From positions 118,079 through 182,078 of the forward strand of contig NZ_CAKMMP010000017.1 of the NCBI RefSeq assembly GCF_927798175.1: DNA of 64,000 nt, read 5' to 3'. Made by a program: the position numbers and the translations under genes. This document shows, in pieces, positions 59,792 through 64,000 of the stretch. This DNA comes from Paenibacillus sp. JJ-223. Lineage in GTDB: Bacteria > Bacillota > Bacilli > Paenibacillales > Paenibacillaceae. Within the stretch, counting starts at the first letter, position 1. Each line of letters starts with the position of its first letter. The notes below the pieces were generated by a model, which worked only from the letters and a program-made list of their open reading frames with translations, was not told the DNA's origin and did no database searches.

Positions 59792-60217
59792 ATGGGAACA
59801 CGAGTCCAACATGCGTTGGAGCATCTGAAAACGACCGGTGTCCGTATTACACCCCAGCGTCATGCCATATTGAATTATTTGATGGAATCGATGGGGCATC
59901 CGACAGCCGATGAAATTTACCGTGCGCTTGAACCCCAATTTCCCAGTATGAGCGTGGCGACTGTATATAATAATTTGAAGATGTTTTTGGAAGCGGGCAT
60001 GGTCCGAGAGTTGACATACGGCGACAATTCAAGTCGCTTTGATGCCAACGTGACGGATCATTACCATGTCATCTGCGATAAATGCGGCAAGATAGAAGAT
60101 TTCAGCCATCCATATCTGGACAGTGTCGAGCGTCAGGCTGAAGCCAGCACGGGATTTGAAGTCCACGGGCATCGGCTGGAAGTATATGGGGTTTGTAAGA
60201 GTTGCAGGGCACAATAG
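59792..60217 (+). CDS. perR: Peroxide-responsive repressor PerR
   Basis: A 141-residue Fur-family repressor. The DNA-binding half has KTTGVRITPQRHAILNYLME and SVATVYNNLKMF. The regulatory half has DNSSRFDAN, DHYHVICDKCGKIEDF and YGVCKSCRA, giving two CxxC zinc pairs and the His/Asp residues of the PerR metal site; Asp rather than Glu in IEDF is the PerR trait. Iron-bound PerR senses peroxide by His oxidation. The flanking ygzB and ygxA genes match the Bacillus perR neighbourhood. ATG 59792 lies after AAGGCGGTGGG. Confidence 0.92.
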   Translation: MGTRVQHALEHLKTTGVRITPQRHAILNYLMESMGHPTADEIYRALEPQFPSMSVATVYNNLKMFLEAGMVRELTYGDNSSRFDANVTDHYHVICDKCGKIEDFSHPYLDSVERQAEASTGFEVHGHRLEVYGVCKSCRAQ

Positions 60218-60331
60218 AGATGAATTACAATATGAACGTGCAGAATTCGATTGGATTCTACACGTTTTTTGTTTGTTCACGGACGATTCATGCATGACAT
60301 AGGAATGAGTTACACTAACGGAGGTAAACGT

Positions 60332-62065
60332 TTGAGTAGAAGAAACAGCTATACACGTCGAAAAAGGCGGGGCTCAGTCTTGCCTGTTTTGTTGGGGATT
60401 TGTTTGGTCGCTGGAGGCGCATATTGGTTGATTACAAATCTATGGTTAAATCAGCTTCACGAAGATCCGGATTGGGTCGGCATGAAGCAGCCTATATTTG
60501 TCGAAGGGCAGCTGATGGATGAAGAGGCTTCGGGTGCGGGAGATCAGCTCAAGCTGCCGCTCACGGTTCTGCAGGAAGCTGTGGATCCGGGCATTCGTTA
60601 CGAAGCGGACACGGGAGATATCATCATTGCATCGCCAGAACGCGTTCTGCATATGAAGGAAGGCAGCACTCAGGCGGAGCTGAACCACAAAAACTACCCC
60701 CTGACGGTTGCTCCGGAGGCGGAAGGTAATGAAGTGTATATTCCGCTAAAACCATTGAAGGAAGTGTACGGCATTGCTGTGCAGGAGGATTCCTCCACTG
60801 GTGCGGTACTGCTGATGCGTGGAGGAGAAACGATCCAATATGCCACGATCGATGCAAAGTCGTCCAAGGCAGACCCAACGGTTCCGATGTACAAACGCGA
60901 TGAAGAGCGATCTCCGATCATTGCGGATCTGCAGAACGGCATTCGCGTGCGCGTATGGCGCACCGGAACAGAACAGAGCTTTGTACAAACGGATAATGGA
61001 TATGCCGGATATGTCGATAATGATCATGTCTCGCTAACGGAGAAAAAGACGGTGGATGAGCCGAAGTCAACTCCGACGGCGGCGGAGAAAAAGTGGAAGA
61101 CCAAACCCGTCAATTTGGTGTGGGAAGCAGTGTACAATCGCCAACCTGACGTTGGCTCGATCGGCAGGATGCAGGGGGTTAATGTGGTCAGTCCGACATG
61201 GTTCCATATTACGGATGGCGAAGGCAGCGTAAGCAGCAAAGCGGACAAGACCTATGTCAACTGGGCTCACCGGTCAGGGATGGAAGTATGGGGATTGATG
61301 GACAACAGCTTTGACCCCGAGATCACGAAAAAGGCTCTGGCCACGTACGAGACACGCACTCATATCATTAAGCAAATGTTGGAATACGCGCAAACGTATC
61401 ACCTTGATGGAATCAACATCGATTTTGAAAACGTGCAGACGGTGGACGGACCTAACGTGACCCAGTTCGTAAGGGAAATCAAAGCGATGGCTCGAATTCA
61501 TGGGTTGATGCTGTCCGTCGACGTAACGCCAAAATCCAATAGCGAAATGTGGTCTGCCTTCCTGGATCGCCGTGCGCTTGGCGCATACGCGGATTACATT
61601 GTCGTTATGGCCTATGACGAGCATTGGGCTGCAAGTCCGGAGGCAGGTTCAGTTGCTTCGCTTCCGTGGACGGAAGCCTCGATGCGACGCATTCTTGAAG
61701 AAGACGAAGTTCCTTCGAAAAAACTGATTATGGCAGTTCCTTTATATACGCGCATTTGGACCGAGGAGAAGGACGAGAACGGAGAGGTTAAAGTTTCGTC
61801 CAAGGCTGTTGGCATGGATACCGTGCAGGAACTGATCAAGGAAAAGAAGCTTAAACCTAAGCTCGACAAAGAGAGCGGGCAGAACTATGTGGAGTATCAA
61901 GAAGAGGATGCAACCAAGAAAATATGGATCGAGGATCAAGTTTCCCTTCAGGCCCGGGTGGATTTGATTGCCGAACTGAAGCTTGGCGGCGTGGCTGCAT
62001 GGAACCGAAGTTTTGCAAATGCATCGGCTTGGGAGACCCTTCAAAAGGCGGGTTATACGAAATAA
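60332..62065 (+). CDS. GH18 glycosidase with stalk-like and SH3 regions
   Basis: A 577-residue, probably membrane-anchored wall hydrolase. A basic N-terminus and one helix (VLPVLLGICLVAGGAYWLI) lead to a copper-amine-oxidase-like stalk domain (about 70-180), an SH3-like part (about 190-260) and a GH18 barrel with the catalytic DGINIDFE motif (Glu366 as acid). Relatives such as YaaH/SleL cut cortex or wall glycan. The start is TTG 60332 behind ACGGAGG; upstream in-frame ATGs lack a site. It lies just after perR. Confidence 0.88.
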   Translation: MSRRNSYTRRKRRGSVLPVLLGICLVAGGAYWLITNLWLNQLHEDPDWVGMKQPIFVEGQLMDEEASGAGDQLKLPLTVLQEAVDPGIRYEADTGDIIIASPERVLHMKEGSTQAELNHKNYPLTVAPEAEGNEVYIPLKPLKEVYGIAVQEDSSTGAVLLMRGGETIQYATIDAKSSKADPTVPMYKRDEERSPIIADLQNGIRVRVWRTGTEQSFVQTDNGYAGYVDNDHVSLTEKKTVDEPKSTPTAAEKKWKTKPVNLVWEAVYNRQPDVGSIGRMQGVNVVSPTWFHITDGEGSVSSKADKTYVNWAHRSGMEVWGLMDNSFDPEITKKALATYETRTHIIKQMLEYAQTYHLDGINIDFENVQTVDGPNVTQFVREIKAMARIHGLMLSVDVTPKSNSEMWSAFLDRRALGAYADYIVVMAYDEHWAASPEAGSVASLPWTEASMRRILEEDEVPSKKLIMAVPLYTRIWTEEKDENGEVKVSSKAVGMDTVQELIKEKKLKPKLDKESGQNYVEYQEEDATKKIWIEDQVSLQARVDLIAELKLGGVAAWNRSFANASAWETLQKAGYTK

Positions 62066-62148
62066 AGTCTGTTGGAATCATTTATCATTTAATCTGAACC
62101 GAGATGTACTGCGCCGCTTGGCAGAGTTGCGGCATGAGAAAAAGGAAG

Positions 62149-62173
62149 GCCCGGCATAACAGCCGGGCTTTTT
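62149..62173. terminator. Terminator between the GH18 gene and ygzB
   Basis: GCCCGGC pairs perfectly with GCCGGGC, followed by TTTTT on the plus strand. The minus strand also has a T-rich tail. Confidence 0.88.
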
Positions 62174-62215
62174 GTATGCATATCTAAGTTGTCAGCTGAT
62201 TGGAAATCGGACGGC

Positions 62216-62612
62216 TCAGGTGTGTGGCTCCGTGTGGGAATGGCTGCCTGAGCTCATTGTGGAAGGCGCTTTCAGTACTGGGTGAGTATTGGCCTTCGCC
62301 GGATCGAGTGTGAGGATGGTGTGGCAAAACATGCACCGATCCGTCTTGCCAAGCATTTTGGTAAGTTTGCCGCATTCGGGACATTCCAATTGAACGGCGC
62401 TTGTGGAGAGCATTCCTGCCCAAAAGTAGATGGCCACGCTCGCAACCATCGCAACAAGCCCGATGACGAGACCCACGGCTGCCACGATTTTGCCTGCATG
62501 TCCCCAGAATACGATGCCGGCGGTTCCCAGTACCATTAGTCCCATGCCTAACATGGTAAGCAGCAGCCCCCAAGTGCGAAAAGCATTAATTTTAGCCGTT
62601 TTAAAAACCATA
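62216..62612 (-). CDS. ygzB: YgzB-family membrane protein (DUF2614)
   Basis: A protein of about 131 residues with two membrane helices (WGLLLTMLGMGLMVLGTAGI, AVGLVIGLVAMVASVAIYFW) followed by a zinc ribbon, CPECGKLTKMLGKTDRCMFC, and a His/Ser-rich tail. YgzB sits beside perR in B. subtilis as well. The ATG at 62612 follows ATGGGAGC by nine bases. The function is unknown. Confidence 0.9.
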
Positions 62613-62732
62613 AAAAATGCTCCCATCGTATGAGTAGTATCGTACCTGGAAAAGAAGGAAACTTCAGTCTGGATGTAGAATTACATTATAACTGACTTGG
62701 CGCTAGTCCGCCATGAATGTATGGAGGGAATC

Positions 62733-63614
62733 GTGGAATTAAAGAACATGGATTTATTGTCCGGTCAATCGGAAGGGACGGCAGCAGTGGGGGCCATCGC
62801 CTATTCACGCTCGGGAGAGCGATTCCACGGCTCCCTGATTCAGGATTTCGAATTGGTAGTATTGGTTGTGTGCGATACGGAAGAGATTGCTTCCAGAATC
62901 GGCCATTACAAATCGGGGGATCTTCGTTACCAAATCGTATATGCAGGGCTGCATGAACTTAAAAGCAGTATCATTACGGGAGAGAACAACAATCTGCTGA
63001 AATGTTTGACTGATGGAGACATCATTTGGGAATCGGACGGTACATTGAGTGCATTAAGGGAGGAATTATTGGCTTTCGGTCCGAAACTACAGGAGCAGAA
63101 GCTGCTTCATGAGTTCGCCTGTTTTTTACGGATGTATGTTGAAGCCAAACGGTACATTCAGGAAGGTCATGTGGTTGATGCGTATTATAACGTCCTTGAA
63201 GCTCTTGGTAACTGGGCCAGAATCGTGCTGATTGAACAAGGGTTGTATCCTGACCATGCGGTATGGACGCAAGTCCGCAATCTGGATCGGGCTCTTTGGA
63301 AACTGTATGAGGAAATGACGGTCAGCTCTGAAACGCTGGAGCAACGTGTGGAGTTGGCTTTGCTGGCGTGCGAATTTTCCGTCATGTCCAAAATGATGGA
63401 TTGTTCGGCTTTGCTTTTGCGGGTACTGCGAAGCCGCAGGGAACCCTGGTGCATGGATGAGCTGCTGCATCACCCGGAACTTAAATTTGTAGCTGAGGAC
63501 CTTCCGTTAATTTTGCGCAAGCTCGTGTTCCGGTCCATGGTCAAAGAGTCGGCCGGATGGCCTTCGATCGTTGAAGGCAATGGTCGGGAGATTCGTTATT
63601 GGGTCGAAACTTGA
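62733..63614 (+). CDS. ygxA: YgxA-like nucleotidyltransferase-fold protein
   Basis: A 293-residue soluble protein resembling B. subtilis YgxA, with a nucleotidyltransferase-like N-terminal part (GERFHGSLIQDFELVVLVVC) and a helical C-terminal part (ACFLRMYVEAKRYIQEGHVV, DAYYNVLEALGNWARIVL). It is next to ygzB and just before an rRNA operon, as in B. subtilis. GTG 62733 follows GGAGGG at short distance; ATG 62748 is an alternative. The activity is not established. Confidence 0.85.
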   Translation: MELKNMDLLSGQSEGTAAVGAIAYSRSGERFHGSLIQDFELVVLVVCDTEEIASRIGHYKSGDLRYQIVYAGLHELKSSIITGENNNLLKCLTDGDIIWESDGTLSALREELLAFGPKLQEQKLLHEFACFLRMYVEAKRYIQEGHVVDAYYNVLEALGNWARIVLIEQGLYPDHAVWTQVRNLDRALWKLYEEMTVSSETLEQRVELALLACEFSVMSKMMDCSALLLRVLRSRREPWCMDELLHHPELKFVAEDLPLILRKLVFRSMVKESAGWPSIVEGNGREIRYWVET

Positions 63615-63642
63615 TCGTTTACCGGACTGCATAACGTATGAA

Positions 63643-63668
63643 AAGGAAGGGGAGACCCTTCCTTTTTT
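63643..63668 (+). terminator. Terminator after ygxA
   Basis: AAGGAAGGG pairs with CCCTTCCTT around a GAGA tetraloop, followed by Ts. Confidence 0.92.
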
Positions 63669-63707
63669 GTATGTTTTACACGTGGTTAAATATTTTAATA
63701 AAAAGTA

Positions 63708-63737
63708 TTGACTCAAATTAGTCGGATATGATACATT
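63708..63737 (+). promoter_or_regulatory. rRNA operon promoter P1
   Basis: TTGACT at 63708-63713, an 18-base spacer, TACATT at 63732-63737. It is the first of two tandem promoters 110 bases apart, a layout typical of Bacillales rrn operons. Confidence 0.75.
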
Positions 63738-63817
63738 ATATCTCGTTCCGCTAAAAGCTTGTATCTGAAAACAAGTGAGCGAAACAGAATCAAAAAACAA
63801 CTCCTGAAAAAAAGTTG

Positions 63818-63847
63818 TTGACAAAAAAACAGAAGATATGATATATT
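63818..63847 (+). promoter_or_regulatory. rRNA operon promoter P2
   Basis: A perfect TTGACA at 63818-63823, an 18-base spacer, TATATT at 63842-63847, within an AT-rich stretch. Confidence 0.82.
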
Positions 63848-63904
63848 ATTTAAGTCGCCGCCGAAAATGAGCGGTGAGGAAAATGAGAAACATATCAATG
63901 ATTT

Positions 63905-63923
63905 GATCTTTGAAAACTGAACA
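63905..63923 (+). promoter_or_regulatory. rRNA leader boxA-like antitermination site
   Basis: GATCTTTGAAAACTGAACA matches the boxA-containing leader found before Bacillales 16S genes. The 16S gene itself is not inside the window; it should begin just past the end. Confidence 0.8.
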
Positions 63924-64000
63924 ACGAGTGAGTAATGCGAAGGTTTTTGGTACATGTCGTATGACTGTATAAAAACCGGAGCGACATTGAGATATTTTAT

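Noticed and set aside
63924..64000. Start of the 16S rRNA gene
   Set aside because: Leader sequence is present, but the conserved 16S 5' end (AGAGTTTGATC) does not occur before the window ends.

Overview
The window reads as a chromosomal segment from a spore-forming, low-to-mid GC Gram-positive of the Bacillales, most likely a Paenibacillus. The evidence is strong AGGAGG-type ribosome binding sites, frequent TTG and GTG starts, many U-tailed terminator hairpins, the sporulation gene yyaC, and close relatives of Bacillus YkpA, YgzB, YgxA, PerR and YxlC. Species assignment is inference. No prophage, transposase, CRISPR array or tRNA gene was seen.

Layout. 1-4.1 kb: xylose utilisation (start of xylR on the minus strand, then xylA and xylB) and a KDPG aldolase. 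4.2-9 kb: a membrane-anchored hydrolase, a large secreted YcdB/SLH protein and a transglutaminase-like protein. 9-11 kb: the lysine permease lysP behind a lysine riboswitch, minus strand. 11-16.8 kb: a CvfC-like HEAT protein, a receiver-like orphan protein, and a divergent OmpR-type regulator and multi-PAS sensor kinase. 16.9-19.7 kb: cytochrome bd oxidase genes with a CydS-like small subunit and an unknown small membrane peptide. 19.7-24.2 kb: an MBL-fold protein, an ABC-F protein (ykpA) and a CDF transporter. 24.3-27.3 kb: small envelope and stress proteins.

27.6-36.9 kb is the most notable block: a complete sigma-B control module. It holds a receiver-PP2C phosphatase (RsbY-like), a three-receiver hybrid kinase (RsbK-like), a CheR-type methyltransferase (RsbM-like), a second hybrid kinase (REC-HK-REC), then rsbV, rsbW and sigB. 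No stressosome genes are present in the window. A sigma-B-type promoter lies before rsbV, and two more candidates drive a divergent pair of small stress-protein genes at 25.2-26.1 kb, so the local genes look like part of the regulon.

37-50.4 kb is mostly housekeeping: CorA-like transporter, YtxH, PAP2 phosphatase, asparaginase, YyaC, methyltransferase, O-antigen-ligase-like protein with a very GC-rich core, DedA, thioredoxin-like and glyoxalase-II-like proteins. 50.4-52.2 kb is a SigY-type ECF sigma operon with a YxlC-like protein. 52.9-56.1 kb is gatCAB. 56-64 kb carries MgtC, a LiaF/DUF4097 protein, perR, a GH18 protein, ygzB and ygxA. The window ends in the tandem promoters and leader of a ribosomal RNA operon whose 16S gene lies just outside.
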